Origin: Brevibacterium renqingii
GTDB lineage: Bacteria; Actinomycetota; Actinomycetes; Actinomycetales; Brevibacteriaceae
Reading direction: 5' to 3'
Length of the DNA: 64,000 bases
Assembly (NCBI RefSeq): GCF_017808105.1
Contig: NZ_JADBHF010000001.1
Span: forward strand, 434,001-498,000
Positions 1 to 7,244 of this stretch are shown here, in pieces. The position numbers and the translations under genes are program-made. The notes under the pieces were generated by a model, which worked only from the letters and a program-made list of their open reading frames with translations, did not search any database and was not told the origin of the DNA. The first letter of the stretch is position 1; every line of letters starts with the position of its first letter.

Positions 1-556
1 CGTGTGGGCTTCGACCGTGGTCGGATCCAAGGCGCGGACGACCTTCCTCACGATCATCGGGATCATCACTGTGGCCGGCTTCTTCGCTCCGGTCATCATC
101 GGAGCTTCGGGCACGACTGCGAAGGTCCTGTCCTGGACTCCGTTCACCTCACCGCTGGGCATCGCCGGACGGTCCTTCGCCGGCCAGACCGAATGGTGGG
201 AGGGCCTCGTCGCCGCCGGCATCGCCCTGGTGCTCGCGGTCGTCCTCCACGCTCTGGCTTCGGGTGCCTATGTGCGCTCGGTGCTCAGCGGCGGCGGACG
301 CTCGGGCAAAACCGTGAAGATGAGCAAGCGGGCCAAGAAGGTCGGCGCCGCCTCGGCGAAGGGGAAGAAGGACGATGCCGCGTCGGCCGAGGACGAGAAG
401 GGCTCTGCGGCGGATGCGGACGACGCGGAGTCTGACGGTTCGGATTCGAAGGCGGACGACGATGCCGCGTCGGTGGCAGCCTCGGTGAAGGGGTCCGATG
501 CCGCGCAGGATGAGACGGACGCGAAGTCGGCGGATGATTCCCGCGACGAGAAGTGA
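1..556 (+). CDS. C-terminal part of an ABC-2-type membrane permease-like protein (5' end outside window)
   Basis: The reading frame is open from the left edge, so the true start lies upstream. The visible part has a hydrophobic segment at about residues 15-35, a PFTSPLGIAGR-like stretch and a second membrane segment at about 68-90. This arrangement resembles the last two transmembrane helices of NatB/YhaP-type ABC-2 permeases, which carry a conserved proline-rich loop before the final helix. After the last helix the protein runs into a roughly 75-residue low-complexity tail rich in Lys, Ala, Asp, Glu and Ser, first basic and then strongly acidic, presumably cytoplasmic and disordered. The stop overlaps the GTG start of the next gene by 4 bases, suggesting co-translation. 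The permease assignment rests only on the C-terminal part and is tentative. Confidence 0.6.
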   Translation, partial: VWASTVVGSKARTTFLTIIGIITVAGFFAPVIIGASGTTAKVLSWTPFTSPLGIAGRSFAGQTEWWEGLVAAGIALVLAVVLHALASGAYVRSVLSGGGRSGKTVKMSKRAKKVGAASAKGKKDDAASAEDEKGSAADADDAESDGSDSKADDDAASVAASVKGSDAAQDETDAKSADDSRDEK

Positions 557-1182
557 CCGACAGCGCTGAACCGCAGGTGGGGGTCGGTCCTTGGACCGGC
601 CCCTGGCCTGTGGGGGAGCACTTCGATCCAGAGCTGCTGCGCGAGGGCGACCGGCGCAATGTCGTCGACAGGTACCGGTACTGGAAGCACGACGCGATCG
701 TGGCCGACCTCGACAGCAGCCGGCACGGCTTCCACGTCGGCGTCGAGAACTGGCAGCACGATCTCAACATCGGTTCGGTCGTGCGCACCGCCAACGCCTT
801 CAACGCCGCGGCCGTGCACATCGTCGGCAAGCGCCGCTGGAACCGGCGCGGGGCGATGGTCACCGACAAATACCAGCACGTCATCCACCATCCCACGGTC
901 GACGACCTGCTGTCCTGGTGCGCGGACAACGAGATGCCGCTGCTGGGCATCGACAACTTTCCCGACTCCGTGCCGCTGGAGACCTATGATCTGCCCGAGC
1001 GCTGTCTGCTGCTGTTCGGGCAGGAGGGGCCGGGGCTGAGCGAGGAGGCACACCGGGCCAGCCGTGACGTGCTCTCGATCGCCCAGTACGGTTCGACCAG
1101 GTCGATGAACGCCGCTGCCGCCGCCGCGATCACCATGCACTCCTGGATCCGCCGCCACGTCTACGGCCAGACGGTGAGCTGA
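553..1182 (+). CDS. TrmH/SpoU-family RNA 2'-O-methyltransferase
   Basis: A 209-aa protein with the three SPOUT motifs of the TrmH family in order: NIGSVVRTANAF (motif 1, Asn and Arg for catalysis), LLFGQEGPGLSEEA (motif 2) and IAQYGSTRSMNAAAAAAI (motif 3, the knot that binds S-adenosylmethionine). Family members methylate the ribose 2'-OH of tRNA or rRNA. The protein is about the size of a single SpoU domain, with a short N-terminal extension of about 55 residues and no separate substrate-binding domain, so the RNA target cannot be named. The GTG start overlaps the stop of the preceding membrane-protein gene (GTGA). It is followed by inverted repeats and converges on the acyl-CoA dehydrogenase genes. 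Confidence 0.9.
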   Translation: MTDSAEPQVGVGPWTGPWPVGEHFDPELLREGDRRNVVDRYRYWKHDAIVADLDSSRHGFHVGVENWQHDLNIGSVVRTANAFNAAAVHIVGKRRWNRRGAMVTDKYQHVIHHPTVDDLLSWCADNEMPLLGIDNFPDSVPLETYDLPERCLLLFGQEGPGLSEEAHRASRDVLSIAQYGSTRSMNAAAAAAITMHSWIRRHVYGQTVS

Positions 1183-1207
1183 AGGGGCCGAGCTTTCGTC
1201 CCCGTTC

Positions 1208-1275
1208 TGTCTCCTGCGGGTGGATCCGCCACGATTCGCGATCGGATTTCGCGATGGATCCACCCGCAGGAGACA
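1208..1275. repeat. 20-bp perfect inverted repeat with 28-nt spacer
   Basis: The arms at 1208-1227 and 1256-1275 are exact reverse complements of 20 bases; the spacer itself contains a short TTCGCGAT direct repeat. It lies in the gap between convergent genes, 25 bases after the methyltransferase stop. It may be one half of a bidirectional terminator, or a small palindromic repeat element. No T-run follows either arm. Confidence 0.75.
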
Positions 1276-1325
1276 CAGCTGTCAACCGGGCCGGTACGAG
1301 GAGGCCGCCACATCCATGGACACGA

Positions 1326-1372
1326 AGAAGCGCCGAGGCGGCACGATCATCTCGTGCCGCCTCGGCGCTTCT
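1326..1372. terminator. Strong bidirectional terminator-like hairpin
   Basis: The arms at 1326-1346 and 1352-1372 pair perfectly over 21 bases around a 5-base loop. The stem is very GC-rich and has no U-run, which is common for actinobacterial terminators. Its place between the convergent methyltransferase and acyl-CoA dehydrogenase genes fits termination from both sides. Confidence 0.75.
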
Positions 1373-1450
1373 CGTCGCGCGGGCCCACCTCGGCGGGCCA
1401 CCCCGTTTAGGCGGCCCACCCGATTTCGGCGAGCAGCCGCGGGCCGCAGC

Positions 1451-2599
1451 TCAGCTGAGGTCGGCTGCGTGGGGTTCGACGAGTCCTCCGAGCTCGGCCA
1501 GCTCGGCGGTCAGCGAGTCCGCATCGTCGAAGGTGCGGGTCATGACCGTCAGACGCTTGGCGTAGTGACCGATGGGGTACTCCATGGTCATGCCGATGCC
1601 GCCGTGCATCTGGATCGACTCCTGGCTGATGTTGCGGGCGGCTTGGTCGACGACGATCTTCGCGGCGATGACATCGCGGTGCCGGTCCTTCTCCGCGCCC
1701 ACGGCCTCGGAGGTCACGGCCAAACGCGAGTACAGGGCCATGCTGCGGGCGTACTCGAGCTCGGCGTAGAGGTCCGCGGCACGGTGCTGCAGCGCCTGGT
1801 TCACGCCGATGGGTGCACCGAACTGCTCGCGTGTCTTGAGGTAGTCGGCCGTCATCGTCAGGGAGGCCTCGAGAGCGCCCACGGCCTCGGCCATGATCGC
1901 GGCATTGCCCAAGTCGATGACCTCGGTGAGGACCTCGCGGGCGTCGGCGGCATCGAGGCGCTGAGCGGGAGTGTTCTCGAGCCTGAGGTTCGCGTTGCCG
2001 AGACCATCGGCCTGACGCTGTGCGACCCGAGTCAGGCCCTCGGCATCGGCTGCGACGAGGTACAGTCCGAGATCGCCGTTCTCGACAGCGGTGACGACGA
2101 AGTGATCGGCGACGTCGCCTCCGAGCACATTGTTCTTCTCGCCGCTGAGGGTGACTCCGCCGTCGGCCGCGGCCGTGGCAGTCGTCTCAGGGGCTTCGAC
2201 GGCGTAGCGGAGGTTCGGCTCGAGCATGGCCACGGCGAGGAAGGTCTGGCCTTCGCACACGCCGGGCAGGATGGCCTGCTTCTGCTCTTCGGAGCCGGCG
2301 AGCAGAACCGCGTTCGTCCCGAGCACGGCGGTGGCGAGGAAGGGCTCGAGCACCAGGGAGCGGCCGAACGCCTCGGCGACCACGGCCACCTCGTTGAAGG
2401 TCATATCCGCGCCGCCGTAGCTCTCGGGCACGGCCAGGCCCAGCAGGCCCATCTCGGCGAACGCCTGCCACTTCTCGCGGGAGATGCCTTCCTCGCTGCG
2501 AAGGATCTCTTCGCGCTTGGCGGCGTCGTATTCGCTGCGCAGGTACTTGCTGAGCGTGCTGGCGAGTTCCTGCTGAATGTCGTTGAGTTCAAGATCCAT
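1451..2599 (-). CDS. Acyl-CoA dehydrogenase (smaller FadE-type subunit candidate)
   Basis: A 382-aa flavoprotein of the acyl-CoA dehydrogenase fold: N-terminal helical domain (about 1-115), central beta domain, and C-terminal helices containing TREQFGAPIGVNQALQH and QMHGGIGMTMEYP. Family members oxidise acyl-CoA thioesters to 2-enoyl-CoA using FAD. The central SGEK.N segment is divergent and lacks the usual W-T-S motif, a feature seen in the non-catalytic or FAD-sharing partner of actinobacterial alpha2beta2 FadE enzymes such as those of steroid side-chain degradation. It is preceded by an AGAGGA ribosome-binding site and lies 38 bases downstream of a second, longer acyl-CoA dehydrogenase on the same strand, so the two probably form one operon and perhaps one enzyme. 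The substrate is unknown. Confidence 0.88.
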   Translation of the reverse strand: MDLELNDIQQELASTLSKYLRSEYDAAKREEILRSEEGISREKWQAFAEMGLLGLAVPESYGGADMTFNEVAVVAEAFGRSLVLEPFLATAVLGTNAVLLAGSEEQKQAILPGVCEGQTFLAVAMLEPNLRYAVEAPETTATAAADGGVTLSGEKNNVLGGDVADHFVVTAVENGDLGLYLVAADAEGLTRVAQRQADGLGNANLRLENTPAQRLDAADAREVLTEVIDLGNAAIMAEAVGALEASLTMTADYLKTREQFGAPIGVNQALQHRAADLYAELEYARSMALYSRLAVTSEAVGAEKDRHRDVIAAKIVVDQAARNISQESIQMHGGIGMTMEYPIGHYAKRLTVMTRTFDDADSLTAELAELGGLVEPHAADLS

Positions 2600-2637
2600 T
2601 GTTGTCCTCTTTAAGAAATCGTGTGAGCGTCGGTATC

Positions 2638-3831
2638 TCAGAGACCGAGCAGTGCCTTCGAGATGATTCCGCGCTGCACCTCGGACGAACCGCCGTAGAT
2701 CGTGACCTTGCGGGTGTTGAAGTAGGCGGGGAGGGCGTCGACGGCACCATGGGGCAGATCGCTCAGGCCCTGCCCCTGGACCCGATCGTCGACGAAGTCG
2801 AGTCCCTGCGGGCCGAGCACATCGACGAGGAGCTCGGAGATGTCCTCCTGCAGCTGGGAGCCCTTGAGCTTGAGCACGGAGGAGCGCGGGTCGGGCTTGT
2901 CCGAGCCCGCTGCTTGGGTCGACAGGATCCGCAGCTGGGTCATCTCGAGCGCCGTGAGTTCGGTTTCGATCTTCGTCAGGCGGGCCGAGAACAGGGGATC
3001 GTCGAGCAGTGTGCCGCGTGCGGTCTTCGTCACCGCGGCGTAGGCCTTGGCGCGGGCGAGGTTGACCTTCGAGCCGCCGATGCGGGCGATGCCCGTGCGC
3101 TCGTTGCCGAGCAGGAACTTCGCGTATGTCCAGCCCTTGTTCTCCTCGCCGACGAGGTTCTCGACAGGGACCTCGACATTGTCGAAGAAGACCTCGTTGA
3201 CCTCGTGACCGCCATCGATGAGCTGGATCGGGCGGACGGTGACGCCCGGGGACTTCATATCGATGAGGAGGAAGGAGATTCCGGCCTGCTTCTTCACGTT
3301 CGGATCAGTGCGGACCAGGTTGAACATCCAGTCGCCGTACTGGCCGAGGGTCGTCCAGGTCTTCTGTCCATTGACGATGTACTTGTCGCCGTCACGCACG
3401 GCGGAGGTCTTCAGCGAGGCGAGGTCCGAGCCGGCATTGGGCTCGGAGAAGCCCTGCGACCACCAGATGTCGATGTTCGCGGTGGCGGGCAGGAAGCGCT
3501 CCTTGAGCTCTTGGCTGCCGAAGGTCGCGATGACCGGGCCGACCATCGAGACGTTGAACGGCAGCGGCTGGGGGACGCAGGCCAGCTGCATCTCCTCGAG
3601 CCAGATATGACGCTGCACCGGAGTCCAATCCTGGCCGCCCCACTCGACGGGCCAGTTCGGCACCGCATAGCCGTGCTGATTGAGGATCCGCTGCGAAGTG
3701 ACCATTTCGTCCTTGCTCAGCTCCTGGCCGGTCGCGACCTTGAAGCGCAGCTCCTCGGGGATCTCCGTGCGGTAGAACTGACGCATCTGCTGCGCGAACT
3801 CGCGCTCTTCAGCATTCAGTAGGGTGTCCAT
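2638..3831 (-). CDS. Acyl-CoA dehydrogenase (larger FadE-type subunit candidate)
   Basis: A 397-aa acyl-CoA dehydrogenase with the FAD/substrate motifs QGFSEPNAGSDLASL (about 126-140) and NGQKTWTT (about 154-161) and the C-terminal IYGGSSEVQRGIISKALLGL. The usual MCAD catalytic Glu position (IYEGT) is Gly here; a Glu in LLGNERTG at about residue 244 lies where the catalytic base of ChsE4/FadE26-like and isovaleryl-type enzymes sits, so this is the likely base (inference). AAGGAG lies about 6 bases before the ATG. It is the first gene of a two-gene minus-strand unit with the 1451-2599 dehydrogenase. A role in fatty-acid, branched-chain or steroid side-chain beta-oxidation is likely; the exact substrate cannot be read from sequence. 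Confidence 0.92.
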   Translation of the reverse strand: MDTLLNAEEREFAQQMRQFYRTEIPEELRFKVATGQELSKDEMVTSQRILNQHGYAVPNWPVEWGGQDWTPVQRHIWLEEMQLACVPQPLPFNVSMVGPVIATFGSQELKERFLPATANIDIWWSQGFSEPNAGSDLASLKTSAVRDGDKYIVNGQKTWTTLGQYGDWMFNLVRTDPNVKKQAGISFLLIDMKSPGVTVRPIQLIDGGHEVNEVFFDNVEVPVENLVGEENKGWTYAKFLLGNERTGIARIGGSKVNLARAKAYAAVTKTARGTLLDDPLFSARLTKIETELTALEMTQLRILSTQAAGSDKPDPRSSVLKLKGSQLQEDISELLVDVLGPQGLDFVDDRVQGQGLSDLPHGAVDALPAYFNTRKVTIYGGSSEVQRGIISKALLGL

Positions 3832-4625
3832 ATGAACTCCTTATAGATCGTTCAGTAACTTACCTCCAATGGTACGGTCCGGTGTTCGGCGTCACAAGTG
3901 GATGAGGGCCTGCAGGGTGCGCGATGGACGCTTGTGCTGGCCGGGAATAGAACAGTATCGCATTTGGCGTCGGCGGCGGGCAGAAGCGTGCATCGGGAGG
4001 CGACCGGCGATAAATGAGCGCCGCTGACATCCGAAGGCAGTATCTGTTATCTCGACTTGCAATACAAGTGAAGTATTGCAATCTTGTCACACTTGGTCAT
4101 TTTGCAAGTTACAAATTCTTAACATTGCGATCTCCCCTGGGCTCAACTCTCTGTTTGCGTCCTACCATCGGAGAATCTCCTCCGCCCTTGCGGGCCAGGG
4201 GGCTGATATTGCAACTACATATGGAGCATGGAAAAGCGAATTCCCCCTAAGTCGCTCGAAATGCAGTCTCTGAGAGAAGTGGACGGGATGATTACCCTAT
4301 CCCAAACCGGCCGTATCGCTGGTGAAATTGCGCGCACGAACCCCCTCGAATCCGGCGCCGGCTCGGCTCGTCGGGAGCAGAGCTCTCCGGCGGGTGGCGA
4401 AGCGCCCCGCTGTGGAACCTGCAAGATCCGTGCTTCGGCACATCACGTGTCGCGCGCGGCCAGGACCGGCCGCCGCGATGAATCGGTTGAGGCGAGCGCC
4501 GAGGTCGGTGCGCTCAACCGCTTCGTGATCGGAGCGTGCTGGACTGCGAAAGCCCGATCGTGTAACGGAGGCACCTCAGGCTGCTTCGGCGGAGCGAACG
4601 AAGCCGCACGCGTAGGTGAGATGAA
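3832..4625. other. 794-bp intergenic region with AT-rich island; no convincing gene
   Basis: This gap separates the minus-strand acyl-CoA dehydrogenase operon from the plus-strand LuxR regulators and must hold both promoters. The part from about 4025 to 4260 is clearly richer in A and T than anything around it and contains several TTGCAA words. An 8-bp inverted repeat (4484-4491 with 4513-4520) lies in the probable leader of the regulator gene. One open frame (4228-4629) crosses the region but its Ser/Arg/Gly-rich translation resembles no family, so I do not call it a gene. Confidence 0.6.
4057..4081. promoter_or_regulatory. Candidate operator: 9-bp palindrome TTGCAATAC-N7-GTATTGCAA
   Basis: Perfect 9-base arms at 4057-4065 and 4073-4081 separated by 7 bases, about one and a half helical turns between arm centres, as for a dimeric repressor or activator. 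It sits in the AT-rich part of the divergent promoter region. Further TTGCAA words occur at 4102 and 4210. Which protein binds is unknown; the neighbouring LuxR regulators are candidates by position only. Confidence 0.4.
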
Positions 4626-7244
4626 ATGACCACCCCTGCAGCAATGCGTTCTTCAGTCGTCGGCTCGGCAGTGGCGCGGCGGTCCGAAATCGTTGATATC
4701 GCCACTATCCTTGCAGATCCGACTACCGACGGCGCGCTGGTCATCGGAGCGACGGGAATGGGAAAGACCATCGTCCTCAATGCGGTGGCGGCCAACTTCG
4801 AGCCCGGAGTCCCTGTATTCCGGTTCCGCGGCTCGAACCTGATCGCTAACAGGAATCTCGGTATCTTTGAGATCCTACTCACCACCGAGGGCGAAGCGCC
4901 CGATGAGATTTCATTGGGCGCCGCATTCTCGATCGTGACGCGGTTCTTCGCGCGATCCGCGAGCGCGCATACTCCCGTTGTCGTTGTCGACAACGCTGAT
5001 CGGGTAGACGAACAGTCGCTGTCGATCATCTCTCAACTCGCAGCGGAAGGTCGTATCAAGGTCTTGGCGGCCGCTGAATCGGTCCGACGCCCGGTAGATC
5101 TCCTTGCCGTTCTGTGGGGTTCCGGCAAGGTCGTCCGTTTCGACCTGGAGAGCCTGGACAATTCGGCCATCGCGGCCTATGCCCGAGAAGTCGGTTACGA
5201 AGTCGACGAACAGGTGATCGCCGATCTCCGCACGAGGTCACGAGGCAATCCTCGTCTTCTCAGCAGGCTCTTCGTCGACCGAAAGTCGACTCCGCTTGCG
5301 CGCCGAGGTGCTGAAGACCGAGTCCTGTGGAACGTTCTCCCGGCTCAGCGCCGGATACTCGAACTCGTGGCCATGATCGGAGCGCTTCCGTATGATGCTC
5401 TGCAGGCCATGTGCGACGTCGATCTGCTTGACAACCTCGTCGAGCGAGGGATTCTGGCCATCGGCAGGGACAGATACTCCGAAGTGTCGTTGGTCGAACC
5501 GGCCTTGGCTCTGGTTGTGCGAGACAGCGTTCCGTCTTCCCGCTCCCTGGAGCTGCTCCGGGAGGTCCTCCCCGAGTTGGCCACCATGACTCTCCAAGGC
5601 GCTGCGCTCTTCGGGAAAGTCAGCTGGATGCAGCAGTGGGGAGTGCACGTCGACCCACACACAATTCTCCGAGCTGCACTGTGGGCCGATGGGCGTGGGG
5701 ACTTTGCCGGTGCAGCAGGACTGCTGAGAAGTTCGCATTCGGATATTCCAGAGTTGCAGCTGGAACTGGCGCGCGCGGAGTACGGCCGAGGAGACACCGT
5801 CGAGGCCGAGGTCATCCTCGATCGTCTCATCTCCTCATCGACTGACGGAGACAGATCCGACGAGTTCCTCTCACGCCTGGCGTGTCTCGAATTGCGGGTC
5901 ACCGACCCCCGCGAACCTCAGAGCCTGAGAACTGAGTGGGTCCGGGATCGACTCGTCAATGCAGTGGACATCGGGCGGCTGGACGTCACCAGAGCTCAGT
6001 TCGAAATGCGGGGAGGGCGATTCGAACAGGCACAGATCATCTCTGAACGCGTCTTGCGCGACTTCAGCTGCCTGCCTCGGCATCGACAGCGTGCCTGCTC
6101 GATCCTCGGGAGTGTGTCGGTGATACACGGGCGGGTCGAACGCGGACTCACATATCTGGTCCAAGCCGAAGCGATGTTCAGACTTCCGGACACTACAAGT
6201 TTCGAAGTCGAGGATTCGGCTCCCCAGATCTTCGCCGGTCATTATCTTGCCGGCTCCTGGGACGGAGCCAGGGCCGCTTTGAAGTACACATCCCCGCGGA
6301 TGGATCTCGCAACGGCTGCGGCTCTCGTCGACCTGTGGACGGGACACATCACGCGCGCCCAGCAGAGCTTGGACAGAGCACCCCGCGGTCGGAAAGAGAC
6401 GGAGCCGGATCAGGCACTCAGACTCGCCGCACTGCACCTGGCAGAGGGCTATCTGCGAATTCGTGAGGCGTCGTCGTCCCGTGCGACGAAGACGGTGCAG
6501 GGAGGACGAAACTCGCGTCGAAGCGGTGGGGTGCGATTCGGTCTCCATTCGGTCAGCAGAGAGTCCGAACCGGTCCACGGTGTGCCGAATTCCGAGTACA
6601 ACTGGCTGCAGGAGTTCACGACTGATCTTCTCGAACTCCAAGCGCTGGCCTTGTCCAGCCCAGAGAATACAGCTGATGCTCTCCACGCGCTCGGCGCCGA
6701 AGCCGATGAACTCGGCGCACTCGCGCTCGCCGTCTACGCCTGGACCGAGGCGATCCGGCACGGCAGCAAGGCCGCACAGCCGGACCTCGAACGTGTGGCC
6801 GGCTGCGTCGACGGAGAGCTGGGCCGATTGGCGGCAGCTGTCGCACGAGCATATGGCGACGGGGGAGACGCGGCGATGATCGAGGCTGCAGCAGTGGCAC
6901 TGAACTTCGGCGCGGTCATGATCTCCGCAGACCTCGCTCGCAACGCGCGCGACAAGGCGGTTCAGAAAGGCGACTCGGTCGGTGTCAAGCGTGCCCGCGC
7001 ACTGTTGGACTCCAGTCTGCGCACGATCACCTTCGACGCCGACGGTGCCGATCTCTCGGCAATGCTCACTGATATTGAGAAGAGATTGGTGCTCGGCGTA
7101 GCCGACGGATCCAGCAATGCAGAACTCGGTGCTCAGATGCATCTGTCGGTTCGCACCGTGGAATGGCACCTCGGTCGGATCTATCGGCGGCTGCACGTCA
7201 GCGATCGCCAGGAGCTCAAGCAGATTGCGTGGAGGGCGACATGA
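4626..7244 (+). CDS. Giant STAND-ATPase LuxR-family transcriptional regulator (first of tandem pair)
   Basis: An 872-aa regulator of the LAL/MalT-like type: an N-terminal P-loop ATPase, a long helical TPR-like sensor arm and a C-terminal LuxR helix-turn-helix. Walker A is GATGMGKT (41-48) and Walker B is VVVVDNAD with Asp at about 122, so nucleotide binding looks intact. The DNA-binding domain occupies roughly the last 65 residues (SSNAELGAQMHLSVRTVEWH). Proteins of this architecture switch between ADP-bound off and ATP-bound on states in response to a ligand sensed by the helical arm. The stop overlaps the next regulator's ATG (ATGA), with a GGAGGG site just upstream, so the two are translated together. 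The regulon is not known; proximity suggests the downstream ligase/decarboxylase pair and the exopolysaccharide locus. Confidence 0.9.
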   Translation: MTTPAAMRSSVVGSAVARRSEIVDIATILADPTTDGALVIGATGMGKTIVLNAVAANFEPGVPVFRFRGSNLIANRNLGIFEILLTTEGEAPDEISLGAAFSIVTRFFARSASAHTPVVVVDNADRVDEQSLSIISQLAAEGRIKVLAAAESVRRPVDLLAVLWGSGKVVRFDLESLDNSAIAAYAREVGYEVDEQVIADLRTRSRGNPRLLSRLFVDRKSTPLARRGAEDRVLWNVLPAQRRILELVAMIGALPYDALQAMCDVDLLDNLVERGILAIGRDRYSEVSLVEPALALVVRDSVPSSRSLELLREVLPELATMTLQGAALFGKVSWMQQWGVHVDPHTILRAALWADGRGDFAGAAGLLRSSHSDIPELQLELARAEYGRGDTVEAEVILDRLISSSTDGDRSDEFLSRLACLELRVTDPREPQSLRTEWVRDRLVNAVDIGRLDVTRAQFEMRGGRFEQAQIISERVLRDFSCLPRHRQRACSILGSVSVIHGRVERGLTYLVQAEAMFRLPDTTSFEVEDSAPQIFAGHYLAGSWDGARAALKYTSPRMDLATAAALVDLWTGHITRAQQSLDRAPRGRKETEPDQALRLAALHLAEGYLRIREASSSRATKTVQGGRNSRRSGGVRFGLHSVSRESEPVHGVPNSEYNWLQEFTTDLLELQALALSSPENTADALHALGAEADELGALALAVYAWTEAIRHGSKAAQPDLERVAGCVDGELGRLAAAVARAYGDGGDAAMIEAAAVALNFGAVMISADLARNARDKAVQKGDSVGVKRARALLDSSLRTITFDADGADLSAMLTDIEKRLVLGVADGSSNAELGAQMHLSVRTVEWHLGRIYRRLHVSDRQELKQIAWRAT

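Noticed and set aside
1220..2614. Long open frame opposite the acyl-CoA dehydrogenase gene
   Set aside because: Typical antisense frame of a high-GC gene; the minus-strand dehydrogenase explains the region fully.
4228..4629. 133-codon open frame before the first LuxR regulator
   Set aside because: Low-complexity Ser/Arg/Gly translation, no family likeness, ends inside the next gene; probably leader DNA.
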